DNA of 64,000 bases from Salinimonas marina (GCF_015644725.1 NZ_CP064795.1:3284501-3348500); one strand, 5' to 3'; positions 8,802-18,328 are shown, counted from the stretch's first letter. A program made the numbers and translations. Notes: generated by a model from the sequence alone, not told the origin.

Positions 8802-8832
8802 AAAAAATCCTGGCGATGGCCAGGATTTTTTT
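8802..8832 (+). terminator. Intrinsic terminator after the YitT gene
   Basis: Perfect hairpin AATCCTGGC (8806-8814), loop GATG, GCCAGGATT (8819-8827), flanked by an A-run on the left and seven T on the right, so it can work in both directions. On the plus strand it closes the YitT transcript. Confidence 0.9.
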
Positions 8833-8917
8833 ATTGAACCGGTTTGGGCGCGGTTTTGGGTTTCGGTTTTGAAAACATGCCCCGACTGACCCGACCTCTG
8901 GAATAGGAAGTGCGCAT
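8831..8917 (-). CDS. Candidate 28-residue basic peptide
   Basis: A short frame with ATG at 8917 and TAA at 8831-8833 encodes MRTSYSRGRVSRGMFSKPKP followed by KTAPKPVQ: very basic, with no acidic residue. An AGGG lies about eight bases before the start, and the stop abuts the bidirectional terminator, as expected for a tiny independent gene. I do not recognise it, and such a short frame can arise by chance. It would be supported by conservation of the peptide at the same place in relatives. Confidence 0.3.
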   Translation of the reverse strand: MRTSYSRGRVSRGMFSKPKPKTAPKPVQ

Positions 8918-9030
8918 AATGGCCCTATAGTAGTAAGAGAAAATGGTGTACTAAGCCCGCTTTCAAGCTTAAATCAGCCATGACTATACGCCGGCGTGAG
9001 GTAACTTTCTCTTAGCCTTTTGGCTACCGT

Positions 9031-9810
9031 CTACAGGCTGGTATCCAGCAGCATCATAATGACAAAGCCAATAAGTAGCGTAAATGTCGCCAGGTTTTGG
9101 TTACCATTATTATGGGTTTCGGGGATTATCTCATCACTGATCACAAACAGCATGGCCCCTGCGGCAAAGGCCAGGGCCCAGGGCATCAATACTGCCGCAG
9201 ACGATACCGCTGCCGCGCCAATCAGCCCGCCTACCGGCTCCACCAGCCCCGACAAAATACCAATCATCGCTGATTTTCCGGCGCTGTAACCCACCGACAG
9301 CAACGCCACTGCCACTGCCAGCCCTTCGGGAAAGTTTTGTAACCCTATGCCAATGGCTAAGGTCAGACCATTTTCCAGCTCGCCGCCGGCAAAACCTACG
9401 CCTACGGCAAGCCCTTCGGGAAAATTATGCAGGGTAATTGCCGTAACAAACAGCCAGATACGTCCCAGCTTGTAATTGTCACCGCCTTCGCGACCGGAAA
9501 TAAAATGTTCATGGGGCACATACTGATGGATGGCAAACAGCGTAAATGCGCCCAGCAAGGTCCCTGCGCCCACAGCAAGGCCACCCAGGGTATCAGACTG
9601 ATAATCGCTGCTGGCGTATTCCAACGCAGGCAACAGCAACGAAAAAAATGTCGCCGCCAGCATAATACCGGCCGCCAGACTTAACAGGCCATCTTCCATC
9701 TGTCGGGACAAGCGACGTATCGCGAAAACACCCAGACTGCCGGCCGCCGTGCCCAAACTGGCACAAAAACTGGCGATAAAACCCATCCATATTACTTCAC
9801 TGGCCGACAT
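9031..9810 (-). CDS. ZIP-family metal transporter
   Basis: 259-residue inner-membrane ZIP protein of the ZupT/GufA type with about eight membrane segments. Helix 4 holds the metal-binding motif HNFPEG (within TLHNFPEGLAVG), and helix 5 repeats it as QNFPEG, where the first His is replaced by Gln. A short cytoplasmic loop carries HEH (QYVPHEHF). ZIP transporters move Zn2+, Fe2+ or Mn2+ down their gradients into the cytoplasm. It lies 56 bp downstream of alr on the same strand and may share its transcript. No Zur-like box is visible just upstream, unlike the MerC gene near 60 kb. Confidence 0.85.
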   Translation of the reverse strand: MSASEVIWMGFIASFCASLGTAAGSLGVFAIRRLSRQMEDGLLSLAAGIMLAATFFSLLLPALEYASSDYQSDTLGGLAVGAGTLLGAFTLFAIHQYVPHEHFISGREGGDNYKLGRIWLFVTAITLHNFPEGLAVGVGFAGGELENGLTLAIGIGLQNFPEGLAVAVALLSVGYSAGKSAMIGILSGLVEPVGGLIGAAAVSSAAVLMPWALAFAAGAMLFVISDEIIPETHNNGNQNLATFTLLIGFVIMMLLDTSL

Positions 9811-9866
9811 ATATTCTCAATCTAATTAAAAAGTATTTCTTTATAGCCGGAGTCAGTGGGCTTGGT

Positions 9867-10946
9867 TCAGTTCAACGGGGCTGAATCTAGCACCCGGGGC
9901 ACGCGCGCCGACACACGCGTCATCAGCTCATAAGCAATGGTTTGGGCATACCCGGCAATCTCATCAATCGCCAGCTTTGCGCCCCACAGCTCTACCCTGT
10001 CTCCCACTTTGGCCTGCCCGATATCCGTCACATCAATACACAGCATGTCCATAGAGACCCGCCCGGCCAGAGGAGCACGCTGTCCATGGACCAGCACCGG
10101 CGTACCATTGGGGCAATGGCGCGGGTAGCCATCGCCATATCCAATTCCCACCGTGGCGATGCGGCTGTCCCGTGTCGCCTTCCATGTCTGGCCATAACCC
10201 ACACCCTCGCCTTTTGGCACCTGGTGCATAGCAATGATGCTGGCTTGCAGCGTCATGGCGGCGTGCAACACCACACCACTGGGCGTAGGGTAAACCGGGT
10301 TCGCCCCATACAGCGCAATGCCCAGGCGGTTCCATTGCGCATGCGTGGTGGGCCAGTGCAACATCGCCGGCGAATTTGCCACCGACAGTGGCAAGCCGAC
10401 CTTTTTTGCCAGCTGTTCTATTTGCCGGGTCTGCCCGGTGGTAAACGGGTTGTCCAGTTCATCGGCGCAGGCCATATGCGTGACCATCACACTACGTTCG
10501 TTGAGTAAATGCCGGTACCGCTGAACTAAAACAGGTACACGGGTTATCTCCAGGCCAAGCCGGTGCATGCCGGTGTCTACCTTAAGCCATAAATCTACCG
10601 GGTGGCTGGCCGCATCAAGCCATTGCAGTTGCGCTTCGCTATGCGCCACGAGAGTAAGCTGGTGCTGACCGGCCAAATCGCAGTCCCGGGGCTCATGGGG
10701 ACCTTCTAAAACCACAATAGGGGCGGTAATACCCTGCTGGCGAAGCGTCACCGCCTCTTCAGTAATGGCTACAGCAAAGGCGCTTACCTGCGACTGCAGG
10801 GTTTGGGCGGTAATTAATGCCCCATGTCCGTACGCATCCGCTTTGATGATTGCCATGGTGGAGCTGGCGGGGGCCAATGTTTTCAATACATTGATATTAT
10901 GCTGGAGTGCTTGGGTATGAATAATTGCCCGGGTTTGTCTGCTCAA
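9867..10946 (-). CDS. alr: Alanine racemase
   Basis: 359-residue PLP-dependent alanine racemase that makes D-alanine for peptidoglycan. The PLP lysine is Lys35 in AIIKADAYGHG, and the second catalytic base is Tyr251 in GVGYGQTW. WLKVDTGMHRLG and GRVSMDMLCIDVTD are further family signatures. Length and both domains (TIM barrel, beta domain) are complete. A good sigma70 promoter lies upstream at 10983-11010. It is divergent from murQ, so a D-alanine supply gene sits beside a MurNAc catabolic gene. The ZIP gene follows by 56 bp. Confidence 0.95.
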   Translation of the reverse strand: MSRQTRAIIHTQALQHNINVLKTLAPASSTMAIIKADAYGHGALITAQTLQSQVSAFAVAITEEAVTLRQQGITAPIVVLEGPHEPRDCDLAGQHQLTLVAHSEAQLQWLDAASHPVDLWLKVDTGMHRLGLEITRVPVLVQRYRHLLNERSVMVTHMACADELDNPFTTGQTRQIEQLAKKVGLPLSVANSPAMLHWPTTHAQWNRLGIALYGANPVYPTPSGVVLHAAMTLQASIIAMHQVPKGEGVGYGQTWKATRDSRIATVGIGYGDGYPRHCPNGTPVLVHGQRAPLAGRVSMDMLCIDVTDIGQAKVGDRVELWGAKLAIDEIAGYAQTIAYELMTRVSARVPRVLDSAPLN

Positions 10947-10982
10947 GATGAAATGCCAGTCTGCTTACCCACTAATTGGTGA

Positions 10983-11010
10983 ATTATATTATCATGTTTT
11001 ATCTACGCAA
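10983..11010 (-). promoter_or_regulatory. Sigma70-type promoter for alr
   Basis: On the minus strand TTGCGT (11010-11005), a 16-bp spacer and a perfect TATAAT (10988-10983). A start point near 10976 would give a leader of about 30 nt before the alr ATG. Confidence 0.7.
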
Positions 11011-11133
11011 GAAGGCTTTGCCATCGCAACCACACAAACCGGTTCGCAAAATTATGCTATGGTGAATGCGCCCTGAGTGGTGACAGCCATCAGGAATTTT
11101 CTTTTTTTGGTTTGCCGACATACAAGGATCATC

Positions 11134-12057
11134 ATGAGCAATCAGCACGCCGACATCATGCAACAGCTCAACGACCTGCTTTCTGAAGGACGAAATCCTG
11201 ACACCCTGCATATCGATACTGGTTCCAGCCTGGATATTGTCAGTGCCATTAATCGTGAAGATCATAAAGTGGCACCGGCGGTGGCCACCCAATTGCCCGC
11301 GCTCGCCCAGGCGGTGGATCTTACCGAAGCGCAGCTGCGGCTGGGGGGGCGACTTATCTATATAGGCGCCGGCACCAGTGGGCGTCTGGGCATATTAGAT
11401 GCGGTGGAATGTCGCCCTACCTTCAGCGTGCCTGACCATTTAGTCGTCGGCCTCATTGCCGGCGGCAAAACCGCCATCGAGCATGCGGTAGAGGGGGCTG
11501 AAGATAACCGCGCCCAGGGCGCCGCTGACTTAACGGCCATCAACCTGACTGCTAACGATGTGGTGGTGGGGTTGTCAGCCAGCGGGCGGACGCCGTATGT
11601 AGCCGGTGCTCTGCAATATGCCAGTGAACAGGGCTGTGGCACTATTGCCATTGCCTGTTCGCCAAATAGCCAGATTCTGTCGCTGGCGCAGATTGCTATT
11701 TGTCCACAGGTCGGGCCTGAAGCTTTAACCGGGTCCACCCGCCTGAAATCAGGCACCGCTCAGAAACTGGTGCTCAACACGCTATCTACCGCGGTTATGA
11801 TCCGGCTGGGTAAAACCTATTCAAATCTGATGGTGGATGTGCACGCCAGCAACAACAAACTTCGGGCCCGGGCGGTGCGCATTGTTATGCAAGCCACCGA
11901 CTGCGATGAGGCCAGCGCGCTACAGGCCTTAAAAGCCGCGAATGGCCAGGCCAAAGTGGCGATTCTGATGTTGCTGAGCCAGTGCAGCGCAGCACAGGCA
12001 GAACACACCCTGGCTCGACACCAGGGTGGATTGCGCGCGTCGCTGGAACAGGAATAA
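11134..12057 (+). CDS. murQ: N-acetylmuramic acid 6-phosphate etherase
   Basis: 307-residue SIS-fold lyase that cleaves MurNAc-6-phosphate to GlcNAc-6-phosphate and D-lactate in the cytoplasm. Family blocks are clear: IYIGAGTSGRLGILDAVE (sugar-phosphate loop), GGKTAIEHAVEGAEDN with the catalytic glutamate, VVGLSASGRTPYVAGAL, and GSTRLKSGTAQKLVLN. Start at ATG 11134, with AAGGA eight bases upstream; the frame opening at 11077 is not supported. namZ begins four bases after its stop, so the two form an operon. The D-lactate product can be handled by the dehydrogenase gene two positions downstream. Confidence 0.95.
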   Translation: MSNQHADIMQQLNDLLSEGRNPDTLHIDTGSSLDIVSAINREDHKVAPAVATQLPALAQAVDLTEAQLRLGGRLIYIGAGTSGRLGILDAVECRPTFSVPDHLVVGLIAGGKTAIEHAVEGAEDNRAQGAADLTAINLTANDVVVGLSASGRTPYVAGALQYASEQGCGTIAIACSPNSQILSLAQIAICPQVGPEALTGSTRLKSGTAQKLVLNTLSTAVMIRLGKTYSNLMVDVHASNNKLRARAVRIVMQATDCDEASALQALKAANGQAKVAILMLLSQCSAAQAEHTLARHQGGLRASLEQE

Positions 12058-12061
12058 ACGC

Positions 12062-13207
12062 ATGTTAAGAGTCTGGATGCTATGGGTCATGCTGCTCGCC
12101 TGGGGCAGCCAGGTGCAAGCGATTACAGTGGGTGCCGAGCAACCCGGTAAATATCTGCCCCTGCTTGAGGGTAAACGTGTGGGCCTGGTGGTGAATCACA
12201 CCTCCCGGGTCGGCGACACCCATCTGGTGGATTTTTTACTCGACAACAACATTCAGGTTGCGCAGGTAATGGCGCCTGAACACGGGTTTCGGGGTAAGCT
12301 GGGCGCGGGCGAAAAAGTCCATGACGACCGGGATCCAAAGACCGGCGTACCGCTATTATCGCTGTATGGCGCGACCAAAAAGCCTACCGCGGCGATGCTC
12401 AACGGGGTGGATGTCCTGGTGTTTGACATTCAGGATGTCGGCGCCCGTTTTTATACCTATATCAGTACCCTGCACTATGTTCTTGAAGCTGCCGCTCAAT
12501 ATCAGACCCCGGTTATTGTGCTGGATCGGCCCAACCCCAATGGCGCATTTGTTGATGGTCCGCTACGGGAGCCAGCATTTGCTTCGTTTGTAGGCGTGGA
12601 TCCGCTGCCGGTATTACACGGCATGACCGTTGCGGAACTGGCACGTATGATTAAGGGAGAACAATGGATTGAGCAGGCCGACGAACTTCGGTTACAGGTG
12701 GTGCCGGTGGCCAATTACACCCGGGATATGTCTTACACATTACCGGTAGCGCCCAGCCCCAATCTACCCAACGACCAGGCTATTTCCTTGTATCCCTCGC
12801 TGGTATTTTTTGAAGCAACCCGCGTTAGTGTCGGCCGGGGCACCCTGCTACCGTTTCAGATTATCGGGCACCACCAGGTGCCGCTGGGCGCATTAACACT
12901 TACCCCACAATCCCGGCCCGAGGCACCTGCACCCAAGCTTAAAGGAAACACGGTTTATTTTAAGGATTTGCGCCAAAGCAATATCACCGGGCTGGACTTG
13001 AGTGTGTTGATCAACACCTATCAGATTTTCAAAAAAGCCGGCGAACCCTTTTTTGACCGGCCTGATTTTATGGACAAACTTGCCGGCACTGATGCCCTGC
13101 GCAAAGCGATTCTGGCAGGCCACGATGAGGCGCAGATCCGGGCCAGCTGGCAAACCGATCTGGCCCGCTTCAAACAACGCCGTAGGCCGTATTTGTTGTA
13201 CCCATGA
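12062..13207 (+). CDS. namZ: Exo-beta-N-acetylmuramidase NamZ (DUF1343), exported
   Basis: 381-residue DUF1343 protein. The first about 20 residues (MLRVWMLWVMLLAWGSQVQA) form a signal peptide, so it should act in the periplasm or outside. Family blocks include NHTSRVG, APEHGFRGKLGAGE, FDIQDVGARFYTYI, LDRPNPNG and SPNLPNDQAI. DUF1343 proteins such as B. subtilis NamZ (YbbC) remove terminal MurNAc from the non-reducing end of peptidoglycan chains. The gene starts four bases after murQ, so release of MurNAc and its later cleavage are likely co-expressed. A MurNAc kinase or uptake system is not in the window. Confidence 0.88.
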   Translation: MLRVWMLWVMLLAWGSQVQAITVGAEQPGKYLPLLEGKRVGLVVNHTSRVGDTHLVDFLLDNNIQVAQVMAPEHGFRGKLGAGEKVHDDRDPKTGVPLLSLYGATKKPTAAMLNGVDVLVFDIQDVGARFYTYISTLHYVLEAAAQYQTPVIVLDRPNPNGAFVDGPLREPAFASFVGVDPLPVLHGMTVAELARMIKGEQWIEQADELRLQVVPVANYTRDMSYTLPVAPSPNLPNDQAISLYPSLVFFEATRVSVGRGTLLPFQIIGHHQVPLGALTLTPQSRPEAPAPKLKGNTVYFKDLRQSNITGLDLSVLINTYQIFKKAGEPFFDRPDFMDKLAGTDALRKAILAGHDEAQIRASWQTDLARFKQRRRPYLLYP

Positions 13208-13269
13208 TGCTGAGCGTTGTTGAAGGCAGGCGCCGGGTATATAGTGACCTTTTGCATTGACGATCCTGT

Positions 13270-16084
13270 ATGGCTGACTCTATCAGCGCCAACTGGCGCA
13301 GTTTTGTAACCCAACTCAACAGTGTATTGCCCGCCGCCAGGCGAGTCACCGACCTGGCCCGTCGGGTGGCCTATGGTACCGATGCCAGTTTTTACACGCT
13401 GATCCCAAAGCTGGTGCTGTTCCCCAATACCACCGAAGAGCTACGTCGGGTACTGCAACTGGCTCAACGCTGGTCGGTGCCGGTGACATTTCGTGCGGCC
13501 GGCACCAGCTTATCGGGTCAGGCCATCAGCGATTCGGTGCTGATCATGCTTAATCATCACTGGCGCAATGCCTGGGTAACCGAAGAAGGTCGGCATATTC
13601 GTATGCAGCCTGGGGTAATCGGTGCCCAGGCCAATCGTCTGCTGGCCCCTACCAGACAAAAATCGGGCCCGATCCGGCGTCCATCAATACCTGTAAAATT
13701 GGCGGAATTGCCGCCAATAATGCCTCAGGCATGTGCTGTGGGGTGGACCATAATGCCTACCATACACTCGCGGGTATGTATCTTATTCTGGCCGATGGCA
13801 GCGAGTTGGACACCCACTGCGCCCAGTCCCTGAAAAAGTTTCGCTATAAACAAAAAGCGCTGCTGCAGGGGCTGGCTGACTTGCGCGACGAAGTGCGCCA
13901 GGACACAAGCCTTACGACGCATATACAACATCAGTTCAGACTCAAGAACACCATGGGCTATGGCCTGAATGCATTGCTGGATTATGACGACCCGGTGGAG
14001 ATTCTGACGCATCTGATGATCGGCTCAGAAGGGACCCTGGGCTTTATTGCCGAATTATCCTTGCACACGATTGCGGTGGCCCCGGTTCGCGCCACCGGCT
14101 TGTATGTATTTGCAGATGCTAAGACCGCCTGCGCCCAAATTCCGCATTTGCAAGCCCAGGGGGCCGAAGCAGTAGAGTTGATGGACAGTCGCGCTTTACA
14201 GCGGGTAACCGGGCAACTGGCACTGGTGGGACAAGCCACGCTGGACGCTGGCTCGGTCGCATTGCTGGTGGATATCAGTGCCCCGTCACAAACCCAGCTT
14301 GAGGCCCAGCTTGAGGCCATTAATGCCGGTTTTCCTACCAGCCACCTACAGACGGTGTGCGCCTTTACTCAGGATTCCCAAACCATTGACCATCTGTGGC
14401 AGATTCGTAAAGGTTTGTTTCCTGCGGTTGGCGCCGTGCGGGCCCAGGGCACTACGGTGATTATCGAAGATATTGCCTTTGATTTAACTGACCTGGCAGC
14501 CGGTTTGCAGGCACTGAAGCAGCTTTTTGAGCGCTATGACTATGATGAAGCCATTGTGTTCGGCCATGCCCTGGATGGCAATCTTCATTTTGTATTCACC
14601 CAGCAGTTTGACACCCCCGCCCAGCGCCAACGCTATGATGCATTTATGCAGGATGTAGTGAGCCTGGTAGCGGGCCGCTACCATGGCACCCTGAAAGCTG
14701 AACATGGTACCGGTCGCAATATGGCGCCATTTTTAGTTCATCAGTGGGGGCCTCAGGCGGTGAGCATTATGCAACGGATCAAGCAACTGCTCGATCCCGG
14801 CGCCATTCTGAACCCCGGTGTTATTTTTAATGCCGACCCCAAAGCCCACCTGCAGCATCTTAAAACCCTGCCACCGGTGGATACCCTGATCGATAACTGT
14901 ATTGAGTGTGGATTTTGTGAGCCTCAGTGTCCTTCCAGCGATCTCACGCTTACCCCCCGGCAGCGTATAGCCCTGATGCGCCGATTACCGTTACTTGAGC
15001 CTGATCAGCAGGCCACCATTGAGCGCCAGCAGGCTTATCTGGTGGATACTACCTGCGCGGCTACCGGCATGTGCGCCACCAGCTGTCCGGTAAACATAGA
15101 TACCGGCGCCTGGGTTAAAAAACGCCGGGCCCGGGATAATCCGCAAGCCGCCGAGACCATGGCCCGCCATCTGGCAGCAACACATCGGGTGGCGCGCAGC
15201 TCGCTGTCCGTCGCCCACTGGGCCTCGCAGGTGTTGCCAGTCAAAGTATTGCCCGCGAGCACCAGGCTGGCCCGACGAATCTGGCCGACGCTGCCTGAAT
15301 ATTTTGAGGAACTCCCCAAAGGCGCCACCCCAGTTACCGCGTCGTCTGACACTTTTACCGATAAGGTTATTTATTTGCCATCGTGTTTAAACCGGGTTTT
15401 CGGGGCGGCCGATGACCAGCCGCCGTTGCCTGAGGTGGTAACCCGGGTTATGAACAAAGCCGGGTTTGAGGTGGTGATCCCCCGAATGTGGAGCAACAGT
15501 GCTGTGGTCAGCCATGGCGCAACAAAGGCAATCAAAAAGCCGCCAGTCGTTATGAACAGCAGCTCGAAAAATGGTTGCAACAGCATAACCCTGAGGGGCG
15601 CTGGCCGGTCATCACTGATGCCAGCTCATGTGCCCAACACTGTCAGCAAGGCAGCACCGAAAACAACGCGAATCAGGTCCAGGAGCTTACCGCCTTTGTG
15701 GTGCAGCATGTGCTTGAACGGCTTGAGGTTCGTCCCATCGAACAGCCCATTATGCTGCATACCACCTGCAGCAGTATCCGGTTGGATGGCGGTCAGTACT
15801 TACGGACGCTGGCCAGGATACTGTGTACTCAGGTAAGCGAGCCGGCCAATATTTCCTGTTGTGGTTTTGCGGGTGATAAAGGCCTGACTTGTCCTGAATT
15901 GACCGACAGTGCGCTGGCCTCATTACCGGTTCAAATCCCGGCCACGGCCACCTTTGGTGTCAGTAATAACCGTAGCTGTGAATTGGGACTAAGCAAAGCC
16001 GCTGGCATGACTTACAGCCACATTATGTATTTGCTGGATCAGCAAAGCGACCCCAAGCCCCGGATCTCCGCCACTGTGCTCTGA
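13270..16084 (+). pseudogene. D-lactate dehydrogenase (FAD and Fe-S, Dld-II-like), two frame breaks
   Basis: Joined across two one-base breaks, this encodes about 938 residues, the usual size for the two-part FAD/Fe-S oxidoreductases that include Shewanella Dld-II. The N-terminal FAD domain has FRAAGTSLSGQA and CKIGGIAANNASGMCCGVDH. The Fe-S part has CIECGFCEPQCP and CAATGMCATSCPVN. The C-terminal cysteine-rich part has EQQCCGQPW and SCCGFAGDKG. Break 1 is at the C4 run 13646-13649 and break 2 at the C5 run 15479-15483; adding one C to each restores an uninterrupted, conserved protein. It is therefore probably intact in the cell. It follows namZ by 62 bp. Expected role: oxidising D-lactate from MurQ to pyruvate, passing electrons to the respiratory chain. 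Confidence 0.85.
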
Positions 16085-16089
16085 TGCGC

Positions 16090-17847
16090 TTACTTTGCCG
16101 GTGGCAGCCTCACGCTTACCGGTGACGTTCCGCTAAATGCCATGTCGGTAAACACGCCGCTGGCCAGTGCCTCGAACACCGCGCCGTGCGGCGTCTTGTG
16201 TGAGGTGGTGTCAACATTATACCCGAAGGTAGCCAGTATAATATCGCTTACCGGGGCAAACTCGCTGGCGATATACGGCGCCCGTAGCGGCGCAAACACC
16301 GTGGTGATGCCCTGCTCCTGAGCCTGTTGCATGATTTGTTTAAGCCATTGGTGGCGCTGGGTCTGGCTACTGCGATCCCGCAGTATTGCAAGACTGTCCA
16401 TGCCACCGGTTTCTGCCGCGGTATGCGGCGGACTGATGTCTGCCACCAATAAAATGTCGGTTGGTGCTGACAGCGGCGATGATTTCCCCGCAGGCAGCTG
16501 TAACGAGTGACGACATGCAAAGGTATGGCCCTTATCCAACCTTGAAACCGCGCCGGCCAGCGCCTGACAACGAGCAGTGTCAGGCATAATGGCACTAATA
16601 TGCTGATTGTTTGCCAGCGGCAGCAATGACTGGCCCTGTAACACCGTGAGCGCGGCGTTGGCCAGTTGCTGTTCCAGCTGCCGGTTGTGGGCAGAGGGTA
16701 ACTGCGCTTGTGCCGCCTGCAGCCGTTGCGCTAACGGGCGGGCGATAAAACGCTGCGCATGATATTGCTGTTTTACCTGCAAAATATGCCGGGCTGAGGC
16801 CTGCATCTGACTTCGGCTGAGAACATCCTGGTTAAGGGCCGCCATCACCTGCTGCTGAATTCGCTCAAACTCTTGGGTGTCGGCGGTATTACGAATCGAA
16901 AAGGGCATCAACGCAATATCAGCGCCAGCGGCATAGGTTTGAATCAGTGCCTGCGCCGGTGAGAAGAACTGGGCAATACCCGCCATATCCATAGCATCGG
17001 TTACAATCAGCCCGTTATAGTTGAGTTTGTTGCGTAGTAAACCGGTCAGGATTTTTTCTGATAAGGTTGCCGGCACCACGGTGTCCCCGCCATCACGGGT
17101 GGCAAGCCGGGTGTCATCTAAGGCCGGATACTGGATATGGGCGGTCATAATCATTTGCGGCGGAGCGTCGCTGTCGATGAGCTGGATGAAAGGCAACAGA
17201 TCATCACGCAAAATCTGCTCAAGATTAGCGTTCACCCGGGGCAGCCCGGAATGGCTATCGGTATGCGTATCTCCGTGTCCGGGAAAATGTTTTAAGGCAC
17301 TGATGATTTGTCGGCTCTGCAAGGCCTTGACGGTGGCATCGCCCAGGGCGGCCACCTGGGCGCCGGCTTCACCGTAGCTTCGTACATTGATGACCGGATT
17401 CAATGGGTTGCTGTTTACATCCACTGACGGCGCAAAATTGATGTTAAACCCCAATAAATTCAGCGTTTCGGCGATGCTGGCACCAACCTGTGCGGCAAAG
17501 TGTGTCTGATAACCACTGTGGGTGGCGCCGATTGCCATATTGCCCACAAACCGCGTGGCCATATGATCGGGTATACGGGCTACCCGGCCACCTTCCTGGT
17601 CAATAGCAATAAACAGCGGCGGCAAATCATGCTGCTGCATCAATTGCTGTAGTTCATAGTTAAGCGTGACCAGCTGCCGGGTGTTTTCTATATTCTGCCC
17701 AAACAAAATAACCCCGCCAATGGCATTGGAGACCAACAATTTTTTAATGGGATCGGTCAGGCGGGTCACGGGAGTGCAACATTGTGCTGCCGGCGTGTCA
17801 TCGGCGCAGTAATAACGCAAATCCAGAATCATTTTCTGGCCCAGCAC
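16090..17847 (-). CDS. Two-domain NagZ-type beta-N-acetylhexosaminidase (GH3), probably exported
   Basis: 585 visible residues of a family 3 glycosidase. The N-terminal barrel has LGQKMILDLRYYC, IDQEGGRVARIP and the NagZ signature KHFPGHGDTHTDSH, which contains the His/Asp acid-base pair peculiar to NagZ enzymes. About 230 further residues form a C-terminal GH3 domain, as in B. subtilis NagZ and unlike the short cytoplasmic NagZ of E. coli. The likely reaction is removal of terminal GlcNAc from peptidoglycan fragments. The present frame opens with a GTG at 17847, but the true start is probably the ATG at 17924 with a signal peptide, cut off by a missing G in the run 17868-17872. It converges on the dehydrogenase gene with five bases between stops. 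Confidence 0.85.
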   Translation of the reverse strand: MLGQKMILDLRYYCADDTPAAQCCTPVTRLTDPIKKLLVSNAIGGVILFGQNIENTRQLVTLNYELQQLMQQHDLPPLFIAIDQEGGRVARIPDHMATRFVGNMAIGATHSGYQTHFAAQVGASIAETLNLLGFNINFAPSVDVNSNPLNPVINVRSYGEAGAQVAALGDATVKALQSRQIISALKHFPGHGDTHTDSHSGLPRVNANLEQILRDDLLPFIQLIDSDAPPQMIMTAHIQYPALDDTRLATRDGGDTVVPATLSEKILTGLLRNKLNYNGLIVTDAMDMAGIAQFFSPAQALIQTYAAGADIALMPFSIRNTADTQEFERIQQQVMAALNQDVLSRSQMQASARHILQVKQQYHAQRFIARPLAQRLQAAQAQLPSAHNRQLEQQLANAALTVLQGQSLLPLANNQHISAIMPDTARCQALAGAVSRLDKGHTFACRHSLQLPAGKSSPLSAPTDILLVADISPPHTAAETGGMDSLAILRDRSSQTQRHQWLKQIMQQAQEQGITTVFAPLRAPYIASEFAPVSDIILATFGYNVDTTSHKTPHGAVFEALASGVFTDMAFSGTSPVSVRLPPAK

Positions 17848-17924
17848 AAATTTATCTGAGCCAGGCTGGGGGCGGCAACGGCGGTGTTTATCAATAAAAC
17901 AAAAAAGAATAATACAATACGCAT
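17848..17924 (-). other. Out-of-frame signal-peptide segment of the NagZ-type gene
   Basis: From ATG at 17924 the minus strand encodes MRIVLFFFVLLINTAVAAP, a textbook signal peptide, then leaves the frame of the glycosidase. Adding one base to the run of five G at 17868-17872 gives a continuous junction (AAPQPGSDKFVLGQKMI) into the enzyme. The gene would then span 16090-17924 and its product would be exported. Confidence 0.75.
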
Positions 17925-18328
17925 AAGTGATAAGAGATTGATATTTGCCTAACTACAAAAATGCCTGTGCAATATTACAGACCACGATGCTTACACACGG
18001 CTTAGGAAAACACTAAAGGTCTGATGTTGGCAATCAAATTATGCCAGGTAAGTAAACCTTTATCCCAGGTAGCGGGTAAAACCGCTGGGTTTGTAAGCAA
18101 ACCGCTTTGTTTGAGAATTGATAAATCAATTTTTAAGGCCACTTACACTCACCCACCGGCAAACCGCTATCATTGCCGGCTGAATCTGAGTAGGCTACTG
18201 CTATCCTATAAATATTTTTATGGGTGGTTTTGTCAAAAAGTTGCCCGTGGTTAATACAACACACCGGAAAGCCAGCGGCCGCATGGTTGTGATTTCCCAT
18301 ATTAATCGTTTTATTTGTAGGAAAGTAT
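17925..18328. other. Intergenic region upstream of the NhaC-type gene
   Basis: 404 bp between divergent genes. It contains an operator-like inverted repeat AATTGAT-AA-ATCAATT (18116-18131), a second hairpin CCGGCAA (18156-18162) / TTGCCGG (18173-18179), and the octamer AAACCGCT three times. No ORF or RNA gene is supported. Confidence 0.5.

Noticed and set aside
8934..9014. TAAGAGAAA (8934-8942) and TTTCTCTTA (9006-9014) as ends of a small MITE-like element
   Set aside because: The nine-base match spans 81 bp of ordinary sequence, there is no target duplication, and no second copy is seen in the window.
18116..18131. FNR/EtrA-type site (TTGAT-ATCAA)
   Set aside because: The half-sites are two bases apart instead of four, so it does not fit the FNR geometry.
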